Assembly (NCBI RefSeq): GCF_003286085.1 | Contig: NW_020825313.1 | Location: 3,782,001-3,846,000 of the forward strand | DNA from: Drosophila persimilis | Lineage: Eukaryota; Arthropoda; Insecta; Diptera; Drosophilidae | Reading direction: 5' to 3' | DNA: 64,000 nt | In this document: positions 29,806-41,768 of the stretch, in pieces | Layout: every line of letters begins with the position of its first letter | How positions within the stretch are numbered: position 1 is the stretch's first letter | Program-made: the position numbers and the translations under genes | The notes under the pieces: model-generated | Databases searched by the model: none | What the model was told of the DNA's origin: nothing | What the model saw: the letters and a program-made list of their open reading frames with translations, nothing else

Positions 29806-30410
29806 TCACATGGAGTCAATATAGTTGTGTGCTTTTAAATAGAATGATTTTCTTATTCTAACATTTTTAGTATGACTAATGTTTTTTATTATTATGACTT
29901 TCCGAATTGCTATTAAGTCACTGTTTGGTTTTGAATTAGTTTTGACTTCTAGAATTTCCGTTAAAGCGTCAATATCACAGCCTCTTTGCTGAACACCGAA
30001 GTTTACCACCAATGGTATTACCCCAGTAACCGAATGTTTTGAATTATTTAATTCATATTCCGCTGTTGTGAGTAGTTTACATCAATCTGAATGTAGCAAT
30101 GGTTCTGTTATTTTTTCTAACATACTTTTCATTGTTCAATTTACTCTCTCCACTTGCCCATTTGCCTGTGTTGAGGCATTGCTGCTCTAACATGTTCAAT
30201 GTTGTTACTTAGCATAAACTCACTGAATTCCAACGGTGTGAAACATGAGCCCCTATCACTGACAATTCTTCTAGGTCTACTGTAATTGTCAAAATATATC
30301 GTTAAGAATGAGCAAATTTTCTTAGTACTAGTTTTGTTGTGAACCCATCAATGACTACCAATATGTGTTTCTTTTTACTAATGACTGAGGGGTGGGGTCC
30401 GAAATGGTCA
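29806..30410 (-). pseudogene. Gypsy element: integrase core and C-terminus
   Basis: On the - strand from 30410: DHFGPHPSVISKKKHILVVIDGFT (first catalytic Asp), then frameshifted RRIVSDRGSCFTPLEFSEFM (second Asp) and a degenerate segment where the catalytic Glu is expected, then an open C-terminal frame 30012-29806. These are Ty3/gypsy integrase blocks. The N-terminal part of the same integrase (zinc domain) lies at 38280-38562, on the other side of BEL4. Confidence 0.8.
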
Positions 30411-30411
30411 T

Positions 30412-31635
30412 TGTTCAGTCACAGACATATACTTAATTAATCAGGCAGGCTCCGTTTTTCATTTACTTTTGCGGATTACGTTTTCAGCCAAAACGTTTCG
30501 TTTTCGTTTTAAGGTGCTCCAGTTTTCACATATTTTTTTTATCGATATGTTTCTTTTTTCATCGTTTCTGGCAAACAAAAACAGCTGACCTGGCTGCTTT
30601 GTAAAAATACAGCGTGATTAAAATGCCTTTTATTTTTTCAATTGCTTGTTTTGAAGCAAAACGATTGCAGAAAAGTCCGAATAAAATTAGGCGGGAAACA
30701 GCTGTGCTCACCCAGATGTTCTGTTAAGCGCATGTTACAAGCACAGTCTGAGCTGTTACATGCACATTTGTGCTGTTATACGCAAAAATGTATTACTTGC
30801 CAACGTTCCGATAACCAAATCGGAATGCGTCACACCAAAACGAAATTTGTTGTTGCTGTGGCCAATTTTGTCCGAACCAAATTTGAGGTTGGGTTAAAAT
30901 AAAATTATTTATAAAGCAAGCACAAGGTAAATTACCCTGATATAGGTATCAAGTTTATGTTAATGCATCAATAAGTCATCTATTTTTTTCCTTTTGCAAT
31001 TAAGGTTCGTTTTGTTGTATAAAAAGCCGTTTACTTTTCATTTCGTCAACGAAAATGTTTTCGTTTTGAAAACGAAGAAATCTTGCGGAATGGGAAAAAG
31101 AGCGCCCCAATTTATGTGATTTCAAAAGTAAATCGGAAAACTTTTGTGAAAGTGAAAAACGGAGCCTGGCTGATTATTACAGAATATACAGTGCAATCTC
31201 AGACACAAATACTCATAATTGCAATTGTCCATGTCAATTCATGTGAATGAATATGACGACACGAAAATTACATTAGCAACTAAGAATAGACAATATCACT
31301 TGTAAACTCGAACCCACCAAAAGGGATCAAGCAATAAACTATCTACTTTATAGCTGCCAAGTACCTAAGTAAATTCACTGAAATGTAACCCCGCACATAG
31401 TAAGTGCACCTTATCTAAAAATACACTCACAAGGAGCCTGTGCGTTCTTTCCCATATAATAAGAGTACCACTGCTAGCTATATAAGGAGATGCATTTGTT
31501 CACTGCCTGTCACTCATTTTCCCATCGCAAACATCAGAGGCTGTCGACGTGTCTTCAGATAGTTGCGACGACCAAACTGTAGACGGTTTATGTACCGTAT
31601 ACAACCCAGCTTCCTACACACACATACACATTAAC
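30412..31635 (+). mobile_element. BEL4 5' LTR, containing an inserted inverted-repeat element
   Basis: LTR starts TGTTCAGTCACAGACAT (30412) and ends ACACATTAACA (31635); the same sequence returns at 37723-38275. 30441-31175 is foreign (see next entry). Compared with the 3' LTR, two segments of about 27 and 42 bp are missing near 31501 and 31560. A TATA-like tatataagg lies near 31480. 31636 onward (tttgtgacccccgacc) is the primer-binding site region. Confidence 0.85.
30441..31175. mobile_element. MITE-like inverted-repeat element in BEL4 LTR
   Basis: About 735 bp absent from the 3' LTR. Ends are inverted: CAGGCTCCGTTTTTCA starts at 30446 and its reverse complement (with one change) ends at 31168; the outer taatcag/ctgatta words extend the match. 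The second arm has internal gtttt/aaaac-rich symmetry. No transposase; a fortuitous frame lies at 30642-30902. Target duplication is not resolved because the flanks are TTAATTAA-like. Family unknown to me. Confidence 0.75.
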
Positions 31636-32048
31636 ATTTTGTGACCCCCGACCTTGGCCATCCTTTCAAACTGTCAGACGAGATACAGTGAAAGGATTCG
31701 ATCTGGACATCAGATTGAAGAAGTCAGCAGGACATCTTCAATAAAAATTGCACCAGGCCATACACTTACGGTAGCATTTCCTACCAATAAGTATCATTGT
31801 GGCAGATCTGACATATTCAGATTTTCAGCCAACAGAAAAACAGCTACAGAATTCGATTACCATCGAGGAAATCAATTTTTGTTGTTCGTGCGTTCCATAG
31901 ATTGGAAACAGCACAAATCCTTCCATCCAATACATCACCTGTACTATTACTTTCTGACCGACAACGATTGCGATTCGGAGCGTATCCAGCTGCAAAGCAA
32001 ATAAAACACTCCTAACGGGTCAAAAAGTAATAAATACAAACAGATAGA
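31636..32048 (+). other. BEL4 primer-binding site and leader
   Basis: Directly after the 5' LTR: ttttgtgacccccgacctt (31636-31654), similar to the 'TTTGGTGACCCCGAC' leader of BEL elements. The following 390 bp have no recognised gag homology; the frame 31654-32004 is not interpreted. Confidence 0.5.
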
Positions 32049-33400
32049 ATGGATATACAAAGGAGGGAAGAAGCTGCCTCTACAATGGCAATGGATGTGC
32101 AGCAAGATATTGGCGAGGAAATATCGAGGTGCATTCGGAACTTTAAAAGAGATCCCCAAGAAAGGAAGCAAAAGGCCTCTTACTTTCAAGCCAAAATATC
32201 GGCAATCAAAAATGCGAGGAATCGTTTCAACAAAAATGACTCCAAACACTACATCATGTAAGAAATACGTTACGATTTTTACCGAATGAATTGACAAGCT
32301 ATCACGGACAACTAGCGTTTGTGGGGAACGTCAAACTGTCCCTAAAGAAGATTATGAGGAACCTCCAGTAGTTCCTAAAGAAAGCGATCTGATCCAGAAG
32401 TACCCGAAGGCTTACAGCAAATTGCTTTCACTATGTCGCCGACGACAGGCCATAGTAGAGCCCGTAGAACGCAATCTAAAATAACTTACAGAGGCGGAAG
32501 GACGCACATCAAGTGATTTGATAAAATCACTATGGACTCAAGCACAAGAAGTCCATTTCACCATTCATGAGGAATACGAGGATCCAGTGGAAGGAGGATA
32601 TGACATGGAAGACTACCTAACACTGGAAAGTAAGGTACAAAGATCATTGGCAAAATCAGCCACACCAAACACGGACAACGTTCATCTTCTAACCAGCGTT
32701 ACCGGCTAGGCAGAAAGATTGATCCGACATATCGATCTAAAGGAAGAAAATTATGAAGCCGCTTGGGAAATATTGGTTGACGCATACAACAAACCGAGAG
32801 ATGTTTCAAATACGGTACTGAACCGCTTCCTCAATCATCAAACAATTAATGACGATCCAAAGTCATTGAAAGACGTGTACATAACAACCATAGAATCCCT
32901 TGCATCACTAAAGGCATTTGGCATCAATGTATCTACATGGGATCCAATATTAATTGTCATTATTAGAAACAAACGGGATGTTACAAATAAGGCCTTGTAT
33001 GAGCAATCATTGGGAAGCTCAAAGGACATTCAGGCGCTGGACATGATTCTTCAGTTCTTAGAGCAAAGAATTCGAGTTCTAGGAACCAGTAAGAAGCCAC
33101 CTGCATCAAGGAGAGAGCCAAAAGGCACCACATGTGCATCAGCAAACACAGGGAGAGCACGAGAACCTTTATGCACATTCTGCAAGAAGGCAAGCCATTG
33201 GCTCTACGGATGCGAAGAATTTCACTCCAAGTCTCCATCGGAACGACTAAATTGGGTACAAAAACAAAAAATGTGCGTTAATTGTTTTAGAACGAATCAC
33301 AAAACATACGCATGCCCAGGTCGAAACTGCTTCAAGTGCGACAAGAAGCACAACACGATGTTAAATCTGAAAACAGCATCGGGCGCAGCTACCGAATCAA
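32049..33400 (+). pseudogene. BEL4 gag
   Basis: Frame from 32049 (MDIQRREEAAS) gives a helical N-terminus; then 32719-33675 has RLIRHIDLKEENYEAAWEILVDAYNKPR, LASLKAFGINVSTWDPILIVII (core gag), and the zinc-knuckle array CTFCKKASHWLYGCEEFHSKSPSERL, MCVNCFRTNHKTYACPGRNCFKCDKKHNTML. All characteristic BEL/Pao blocks. Stops at about 32484 and 32707 and frameshifts near 32270 break it. Confidence 0.85.
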
Positions 33401-34175
33401 GAGCACCGACGGTTGGTGCAGCAAGTAACAATAGTTACAATCTACTGGCCACAGTAAAGGTGGCTGTAGAAGCCAACAAAGGGCAGTTTGCTAATTTCAG
33501 AGCACTGCTAGATTCAGGATCACAGATAAACTTGATCTCTGAACGAATGGCATCAATGTTGTCACTCAAACTAAAAGACACAACATTACGGATCGAAGGA
33601 ATTGGAGGTCAATCAAAGACCAGCAGGGCACGAAAAAATGTGCTCATGAAATCCCTTCACAATGGTTTTACGTAAAGAATTGAAGCTTTGAAGTACTAAG
33701 CAAGCTCTCACTGGCGGATCCAAACTTCCATAAGCCAGGCAAAATCGACATGCTAATCGGAGCCGAGCATTACTATTCGTTGCTGCTCCCAGATCAACAG
33801 CAGCTAAGGATAGGAGGCCCGTTGCTACAAAATACAAAACTGGGATGGATTGTGGCAGGAAAAGTCAACGAGTCAACGAGCTCATGGAAATATTCTTGAC
33901 TCTGGACAATCTAGAGACGGAAGAAAAACCACGCACTCCAGTAGAAGCACAGTGCGAAGCTCATTTCATAGAAAACCTTCAGACAGCTTCGGATGGCCGG
34001 TTTATTGTAAAACTCCCATTTTCCGAACACCCTTCAGCCCTGGGGGTGTCTTTGGAAACTGCAGCTAAAAGATTCCTAGAGTTGGAGCGCCGCATCTCAA
34101 CAAAAACTTGGAAGAGTTATGTGAACTTCATGGAAGAGTATAAAGGTCTAGGACATATGAAGATTGTACCAGCAT
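33401..34175 (+). pseudogene. BEL4 aspartic protease and linker
   Basis: NFRALLDSGSQINLISERMASML carries the protease active site D-S-G (33511-33519). The frame ends at 33675; then in other frames LADPNFHKPGKIDMLIGAEHYYSLL, KLGWIVAGKV, and 33845-34177 EAHFIENLQTASDGRFIVKLPF..VNFMEEYKGLGHM, the segment between protease and RT. One polyprotein in origin; at least two frameshifts now. Confidence 0.85.
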
Positions 34176-34760
34176 GAAAGGAGCATCCTAAAAAACACTA
34201 CTTCATTCCACATCACTGTGTACTCAAACCTGGGAGCACCACAACAAAGCTTAGGGTAGTATTCGATGCCTCATGTAAGTCAGCAAGCGGGAAATTTTTG
34301 AACGACATTCTGCATGCTGGACCCACAGTTCATAGCGAACTTATGTCCATTCTGCTACGATTTCGAACTCATAAGTACGTGCTCACAGCGGAAAAAGAAA
34401 AGATGTACCGACAAGTATGGATGAACCCGGAGGATCAATTCCATCAGATGATAGACTGGAGAAACAACCCTTCCGAAGATATCAGGTACTATCGCCTGAA
34501 AACAGTCACATATGGGACAACAGCTGCTCCGTTCCTAGCAACGAAATGTCTAGATCACTTGGCAACAAAGTATAACGACAGACTACCAGTAGGATCAACA
34601 ATATTAAAAACTGATTTCTACGTGAACGACTGTCTAACTGGAGCAAACACTATTCCAGAAGTAATTCAAGTTCGACAAGAACTAAATAAGATATTGCTAC
34701 CATACGGATACAAATTGTGCAAGTGGTGCTCTAACAAGGATATCGTAACGAGGATATCGT
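34176..34760 (+). pseudogene. BEL4 reverse transcriptase
   Basis: FIPHHCVLKPGSTTTKLRVVFDAS, FLNDILHAGPTVHSEL, TYGTTAAPFLATKCLDHLA and FYVNDCLTGAN. Two catalytic positions are changed: YVDD reads YVND and the first catalytic Asp (ADIEKM in the relative at 63172) reads AEKEKM. Together with the stop at 34174 and at 34760 this RT was already dead. Confidence 0.85.
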
Positions 34761-35640
34761 AAGCGATGTCAAGCTAGGAGAGACACTAGAGCACTGCAGC
34801 GTGAAAGACTCTGGGTCTCATTTGGATGCCGAAGAAGGACAAATTGTGTGGAAAAATTTTCATGCAACATCTTTGGGAGCTCAAACTGGATTGGGATGAC
34901 AAATTTCCTTTACAACTCCAAAACGAATGGAAGGAATACAGGGAAGACCTACAAACATTGAACAAGATACAAATTCCCCGGCATATTTATGATGGTAAAG
35001 TTCCAGTTACCCAAGAACTCCACACGTTTGCAGATGCATCAGAACGAGCATATGGAGCAGCAGTATACGCACGCGCTACATACAAAAATAACCAAGTGTC
35101 AGTAAGACTGCTCTGTTCCAAATTACGTGTGGCGCCGACAGCCCAACAATCACTACCACAGTTAGAACTGTGTGCTGCAGTCCTTAGTTCCGAACTCACA
35201 AACCGAGTCCGACAGGATGCTTTTGGAGTGACTCCACCTATCCTGGATAAACGCATTATCCTCAACATACCAAACCTTTGTGGCAAATCGAAAATCCAGG
35301 CGATAAAAAACCAGTCACAATGGCGTCATGTGTCATCGGCCAACAACGCAGCCGATATCATGTCGAGGGGGATCGCAGCAAGCAGATTGGTAGATCACAC
35401 TTTGTGGTTATATGGACCATTATTTCTGCACCGATCTCGAGACAAATGGATGAAGGCATCATAGAACGCAGCAATCTTGAGAGAAAGGCGAAACATTTAA
35501 GCTTGCCAATCGCACCTAACGCACTTGGGGACGAATTATATACGTGCAGACATAGCAACTCGTTTTATAGACTGCAACGCATTGTAGCATATATGTTACG
35601 CTTACAACGACACTCTGCGCAGGAGGACTGAATCATGCCC
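34761..35640 (+). pseudogene. BEL4 RNase H
   Basis: 34826-35464: LWELKLDWDDKFPLQLQNEW, LHTFADASERAYGAAVYARA, LRVAPTAQQSLPQLELCAAVL; a deletion removes the WSDSxxxLxW block (…DKRIILNIPNLCGKSKIQAI), then WRHVSSANNAADIMSRGIAAS. Continuing 35480-35631 carries RIVAYMLRLQRHSAQ. Layout is BEL/Pao RNase H. Confidence 0.8.
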
Positions 35641-36735
35641 GCACTATAATCCTGCGAACCATCCAACAAGTCAAATTTACAGCAGAGTTAAAACAGTTAC
35701 AACGCTATAAGACTGTGGATAGAAAGAGCTCGATCATATCGCTATCCCCCTTCCTAGGAGACGATGAGCTCATCCGAGTTGGTGGTAGACAAGAACAGCT
35801 CTACTTCCATACAACGCAAAACACCCAGTTTTGCTACCATACAACGACCCAATCGTCAAAATGATCTTGCGTGAACTCCATGAGGAGAACATGCATTTTG
35901 GTGCTCAGGCATTAAGGGCGATTGCAAGACAACAATATTGGATCATCAATGACAAGACAATGGCTAGAAGCATCATTCACAGCTGTGTTAGATGCACCAA
36001 GGCTAGACCAAAACTGATGCACCAGATCATGGGAAATTTCTTAATACAGGCGTTGACTACTGTGGATCAATTTCGTTCCACCATAAGATCCGAGGCAAAA
36101 GACCAGATAAGGCATACATCGCCGTGCTCTGCTGCTTTTCCACAAAGGCAGTGCACCTGGAGCTGGTAAGCGACCTGACCACAGATGCATTCTTGGCAGC
36201 CCTGCGTCGATTCTTAAGCAGACGTGGGAAATGCCAAACTATTCATTGCGACAATGCAACGAACTTTGTGGGTGCAAACAACCAGCTCAAAGAATTAGAA
36301 GAATCTATATTCAGCTCAAAGGCAAGTGCTCTGATCACGAATCATTGCATCAAAAAACAAGTGGAATTTAAATTCATTCCTTCCAGGGCTTCCCGGCCTC
36401 TGGGAAGCAGCGGTAAAATCATCAAAAAAGCTGCTGATAACAACCACCAACACATCCGCTGTGACATTTGAAGGATCGAACACAGTAATAATCGAAATTG
36501 GAGCGATTCTCAATTCTCGACCCATTACTCCAAGGTCAAATGACCCCACTGATACAACAGCACTCACCCTAGGACACTTCTTGACTGGTGAACCATTGAC
36601 AACGCCACCTGACGTCAATGTTGATCATCAAGGGAAAAACATTGGTAATGCGCTGGAAATTGGTGTCGCGCCTAAAGCATTAATTCTGGAAACAATGGTC
36701 TACGGAATACCTCCAAGAATTGCAAGCTCGGCATA
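35641..36735 (+). pseudogene. BEL4 integrase
   Basis: 35831-36169 begins LPYNDPIVKMILRELHEENMHFGAQALRAI..CVRCTKARP (zinc domain). Core: TTVDQ frame-shifted around DYCG (first Asp, 36054-36056), VLCCFSTKAVHLELVSDLTTDAFLAALRRF, HCDNATNFVGA (second Asp, 36250-36252) and, after a frameshift near 36385, LWEAAVKSSKK (Glu, 36404-36406). 36461-36736 gives the C-terminal LNSRPITPRSND, LGHFLTGEPL. All three catalytic residues remain but in different frames. Confidence 0.85.
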
Positions 36736-37722
36736 AGTGGAAGACCGCTTTACCAAACGTACCTGAAGGATTATTAGTGTTGGTGAAGGAAGTCCTAAGA
36801 CGTACTTAGGACTAATAGCACAATTAACGCTGCTCACAACAACTCTCCAACGAATGCAGTCCGACATATCTGATGTCCTAATCGGTATTCATCATCGGAG
36901 AATAAGCCCCACGCTGGGGTCTCCCGAGCACCTAAGAGACAAACTAGACCAGATACGGAACATTTGCCACAAGATCAAATGCTGCCGGTCACAACGAAAG
37001 AGGTGATTCAACTATACAGAAGGAACCCCGACTGAAACACACATCATCTTCAAGTTGACGCTACCTCTGGTCTCAACAATTCAGCTCGAAGTCTTCAGCA
37101 TCATACCAATTCCTTTCTGGGATTCAACAAGTCTGTTCCACCTCAGAACCACCATAATAACTATAAAAATCTACCGAGACCAGTTCATGGACGTTTAAGA
37201 CGTTGTCTTAAAGTACACAACAAGGAGTTCATCTGTTTTGACCATCAGACGATCTTCAATGTGGACAATCGCTGCGAGTTTCAACTGTTTAACAATAAAA
37301 CAGCAACACTATGTTAGGTAACACAAACAAAGGCTGACATGGTGTGGCATCCGTCAACTATAACACTGGAAGGAACTGGCCTACTCTCGCTGTCTCCTGG
37401 ATGCACTGCTCGCAATACCGAATTAAGCATCAGCACCTTCAGCACCACAATCAGCGAAGTAAAATCCACCTACACTCGGTTTGGTAACATAAGCCAATCG
37501 GAGACATCATCCTCGCCACCAATGAAGGCATCTATTGATTATTGAATCTACTGATCTGATTGAATCTACTTACTGCCTACATTTTCCAAAAGAAGTATCA
37601 ATTATGGAAACCAAGGACGTCAAATCACGATCCAGACGTGACCCCCTATTCCCCGTACACGACGATTTGCCGACAACTTGTCCGATGGCCGGGACGATGG
37701 CCAACTTGAACGGCCGGGAGAA
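36736..37722 (+). pseudogene. BEL4 post-integrase region with env-like remnant
   Basis: Between integrase and 3' LTR about 1 kb remains. Frames near 36820-36990 show LTTTLQRMQSDISDVLIGIHH, RISPTLGSPEHLRDKLDQI, a layout reminiscent of the region after the fusion segment in envelope-like proteins of insect LTR elements (Leu-rich helix, then PxLxxPExL). Many stops. 37710-37722 (cgggagaa) would be the polypurine tract. This suggests that the ancestor of BEL4 had an env-like gene, now destroyed and shortened. Confidence 0.45.
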
Positions 37723-38275
37723 TGTTCAGTCACAGACATGTATTCAATTAATATTACAGAATATACAGTGCAATCTCATACACAAAAACTCATAAATAAA
37801 ATTGTCCATGTCAATTCATGTGAATGAATATGACGACACGAAAATTACATTAGCATCTAAGAATAGACAATAGCACTTGTAAACTCGAACCCACCAAAAG
37901 AGATCAAGCAATAAACTATCTACTTTATTGCTGCCAAGTACCTAAGTAAATGCACTGAAATGTAACCCCCGCACAGAGTAAGTGCACCCAATCTAAAAAT
38001 ACACTCACAAGGAGCCTGTGCGTTCTTTCCCATACAATAAAAGTACCACTGCTAGCTATATAAGAAGATGCATTTGTTGAATAAAACTCAGTATCAGAAA
38101 CAGTACCACAACTGCCTGTCACTCATCGCATCATCAGAGGCTGTCGCCGTGTCTTCAGATCCTTAGGATACCCACTCCGCAGTCCAACTGGTTCAAGTTC
38201 TAGTTGCGACGACCAAACTCTAGACGGTTTATGTACCGTATACAACCCAGCTTCCTACACACATACTCATTAAAA
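37723..38275 (+). mobile_element. BEL4 3' LTR
   Basis: 553 bp from TGTTCAGTCACAGACATG to ACTCATTAAAA, matching 30412-31635 outside the MITE. It has TATATAAG at 38057-38064 and an aataaa signal near 38081 (gaataaaactcag). The flanks gtcaa (38276-38280) and gtcat (30407-30411) are a 4-of-5 target duplication. Confidence 0.85.
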
Positions 38276-38562
38276 GTCAATATGCAATGTGTCGAATTGA
38301 TTTGGTCTTTTCCGTATACTATGCAATGAGCGATTGTTGGAATGGGACGGAAGGCTAAATATATGCAATTTTTTATAAAACTATCAACTTTTGCAGTCAT
38401 ATTCGGAAACCATTCATGTTTCTTAATCTCGGTTACACATTTTTCAACTCCCAAATGCCATAATTTTTCGTGAACAGTTCTTATTAAATTATTTCCCATT
38501 TCTGACGGAACATAAAGCAATTCGAAATTAGCATCTATTCTATAAACAATACTTGGTCGTTG
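38276..38562 (-). pseudogene. Gypsy element: integrase zinc domain
   Basis: On the - strand: RPSIVYRIDANFELLYVPSEMGNNLIRTVHEKLWHLGVEKC.. NCIYLAFRPIPTI. H-x3-H-like (HEKLWHLG) and C-x2-C region (one Cys changed) form the N-terminal zinc domain of gypsy integrases, followed by the approach to the catalytic core, which resumes at 30410 (DHFGP) on the far side of BEL4. Confidence 0.8.
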
Positions 38563-38842
38563 ACATGCAATAACTGCATCTTTCAAGAGGCGATGCAGTT
38601 ACTACACCGTCAAGTGGCCCGTGTGACACCAGCAGAAGGCTGTTACGCGCGGATCCCAGGCAAAACGCAGCCCTCCCCCGCCCAAATGACCGAAGGGTGC
38701 TGCCGCATGACGCACGGTGCGATGCCGAACCGAACGCGAACATGCAAGAAAGATAGCTATTAGACTAACATTCGAGGAAAATTAGCACTAAACTTACTAA
38801 GAAACTAAGCATGCAATCAAAATAAAAATACCACTACAATTA

Positions 38843-41600
38843 CTAATTACTAGAAAGGTGTGTAAGGATTAGTAATTTAATAAGAGGAAGAGAATTAGTG
38901 TTGGATATAATATGGTAGAGGGAATTATAATCCGAGCATAAGACCCTAAACGGTTCATGCAAGGAATAATTCGATCTAAAAAGTGGATGGAACAACGGTA
39001 TAAAATTTCTAGTAAGTCCAATAGGAATCGTGAAGTTTATGCGGCTCAACAGATCAGGGCTGTCTATGTCACCCCCGATCAAGTTGTGCATAAAAATCAC
39101 ACCAAGCATTTTTCTACGGATAACTAAGGATGGGAAGTTTGCTAATAGCAATCTACTAGAGTAAGATGGGAGTTTTACAACCGCATCCCAGTTAAGGCCC
39201 CGCAGAGCAAAGAGTAAAAAGTTTTTCTGTACTGATTCTATACGGTCCTGGTGTACTTTGTACTGAGGGCACCATACACAGGAGCCGTATTCTAAGATCG
39301 GACGAACAAGCGAGGTATAGAGAGTCTTTTTTATATAGGGGTCGTCAAATTCCTCTGACCACCTCTTTATAAACCCAAGCACGCCCATGGCCTTATTTAA
39401 CATGGTAGAAATGTGTTCGGAAAACTTTAACTTGGGGTCTAAGATAACACCCAGATCATCCACCAGGGTAATTCTCTCAAGAGAACCATCAAATAGGGTA
39501 TAGGGAGCCAACAAAGGGCTAGAACGATGAAATGTCATAACTTTGCATTTCGAGGCATTAAGGTGTAACAAGTTTGCACAACACCATGACTGAAAGTTAT
39601 TTAGATCGGATTGCAAGCGAGAATGAAATGAAATGTCCTTGTACTGGACACAGAGTTTAACATCATCCGCATACATAAGTACTCGAGAATATGTTAATAC
39701 CGAAGGCAAGTCATTAATAAAGAGTGTAAAGAGTAAGGGGCCTAGATGGCTGCCCTGTGGTACTCCCGAAAAACCTTTACTGGTGAAGAGAGAGAGTTTT
39801 TGAAGAGAACTCTTTGAGACCTGGACCAAAGATAGCTAGAAATCCATCTCAGGAGGTTGGGCGGAAACCCTAAATGGTCAAGTTTAGGTGCTAAAAGGGA
39901 ATGGTTTACAGAGTCGAATGCTTTACTAAAGTCGGTGTAAAGTTACCTTGAAAGCCTTTAATAATGAATGAGGTAAACTCTAACAAGTTCGTGGTGGTTG
40001 ATCGCCGCCTTATAAATCCATGCTGAGTTGGAGATATAAGTGACTTGCAGAGATGTTGCAAGTTCGGAGTTAAAACCTTCTCAAACAATTTGGGAATAGA
40101 GGATAACTTTGCTATACCTCTATAATTTTTTGTATCAGACTTTATGGAGAGGAATTATAAACGATTCCTTCCAGATTGGGGGGAAGCAAGAGGAATCAAT
40201 GGACAGGGTGAATAGTTTAAGCAATGGTCCACACAGAGCCTCGGCGCAGTACCTGAGTACACAACCTGGAACCCCGTCTGGACCCGGTGAAACACCGGCT
40301 TAACTAGTCGAAGATCATGAAGTAGGGAATATTCATTTAACAAGGGATTGAAAATGCCGTTCGACCTCGGTAATCCGTATGGGTACGGTTGACCAGAGTA
40401 GCTTTCCTCAGAATAGGTGGTTTGAAAAAACTGGGCAAAAATATCTGCTATTGCCTGATCATTATTTGCCGACGTATTACAAAATGATAGCGAGGATGGG
40501 TGGGCGGACGTTCTACGCTTACTGTTTACGAAGCAGTAAAACTGTTTAGGGTCCTGAGAAAAACATATCCTGCAACGAGATAGGTAGTTCTTATAGCATT
40601 GAGCATTAAGAACTTAGAAGTTTGACCGAGCTATTACATAACGAGAGTGAGAAGTAGGAGAGCCCACTTCTTGAAATTTTGTATAAAGTCTTGATTTTAA
40701 GTTTTTTAGACTGGACAACTCTTTGGTAAACCAAGGGGGTTTTCCAGATCTAATCGGACAAGAAAGCGGGACACAAGAATCAAAAAATGTGCCAAGAGCA
40801 TTGTAAAAAATGGTTGTGCTTTTTGTGACATCAGTGCACAAGTACCAAGCGGACCAATCAAAATCCCTAATTAGGTTATTAAGCTTCGCAAACTCGAATT
40901 TACGAAAGCAGCGGACACGTTCAGGTAGCCTACTCGACCGATCCAATACAGTCGGTCCTATATCTAGCGACACCTCGAAAGTAGGGTGGTAGGCGTCTTC
41001 AGGTATAGTGAGCGGAAGTGCTCGGGTAATAACAACACTATGGTCGGATCAGATACAAAGCATAGATCAAGCAATCGACCCAAGGAATTTTTGACATGAT
41101 TGACTTGAGACAGGGACAGGTCAAGCAAGCCGTCAACAAAGTCATGTCGTGACATGGGCACTAGGATACTAGACTCGTTTACCGAAGACCAAACAGTTCC
41201 TGGCAAGTTGAAGTCACCAAGAACTATCATACGATCTTTATCAGATAGCGAGGAAGAAACAGCGGTTAAAGCGGACAAGTGCTGCTCACAAATTGAAATA
41301 TCCGAAGAAGGTGGAATATACGAGCAAGTAATGAATATAGCGAAAGCGGGAAGAATCAGTTATACACACAGGAATTCCAGTTCCGGTTGAACCTGGCATG
41401 TGAAGTGTTCCTACGTGGAGTTAGAGTCCACTGAAATCAGAACCCCTCCTGCACGTCGAGACGAACGGTCCTTTCTAAAGTTGTGTACCGACCTGCCCAA
41501 TCCTCGGAACTAAGAATGTCCGGCTTTAACCAGGTTTCGGTAAGCACAACACTATCCCGGAAAAGAATGCTGAGCTTACTACGCAAGCCTCTTACATTCT
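38843..41600 (-). pseudogene. CR1 copy B ORF2 (endonuclease and reverse transcriptase)
   Basis: From 41580 downwards: LSILFRDSVVLTETWLKPDIL (endonuclease), LGDFNLPGTVWSSV (41278 frame), LLDLCFVSDP, the linker WSAWYLCTD..FFDSCVPL..PPWFTKELSSLKNLKSRLY, RT motifs LISPTQHGFIRRRST, a gap, then SGVPQGSHLGPLLFTLFINDL and LMYADDVKLCVQY (YADD near 39667-39678) and the tail GSLERITLVDDLGV..ILEYGSCVWCPQYK. The last 328-codon frame (39829-38843) is intact; upstream has frameshifts and a deletion near 39950. Confidence 0.85.
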
Positions 41601-41768
41601 GATAGGTTACTAAAAAAGAAGTTAGTTTTTTGGAAAGGTGGAAGCAAGACGGGAAGTTGAGGAAGAGGAAGTTGAGGTTGAGGGTGGCACACTGGAAAGA
41701 TTTGGAAGGGATATGGGGGGCCTATTCTTCTTCTTAGCCTTAAACTATTTCACCACCAAATGCTCCGG

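Noticed and set aside
30642-30902. 86-codon frame inside the LTR insertion as a transposase
   Set aside because: No catalytic motif; it is short and lies in a sequence with MITE-like ends.
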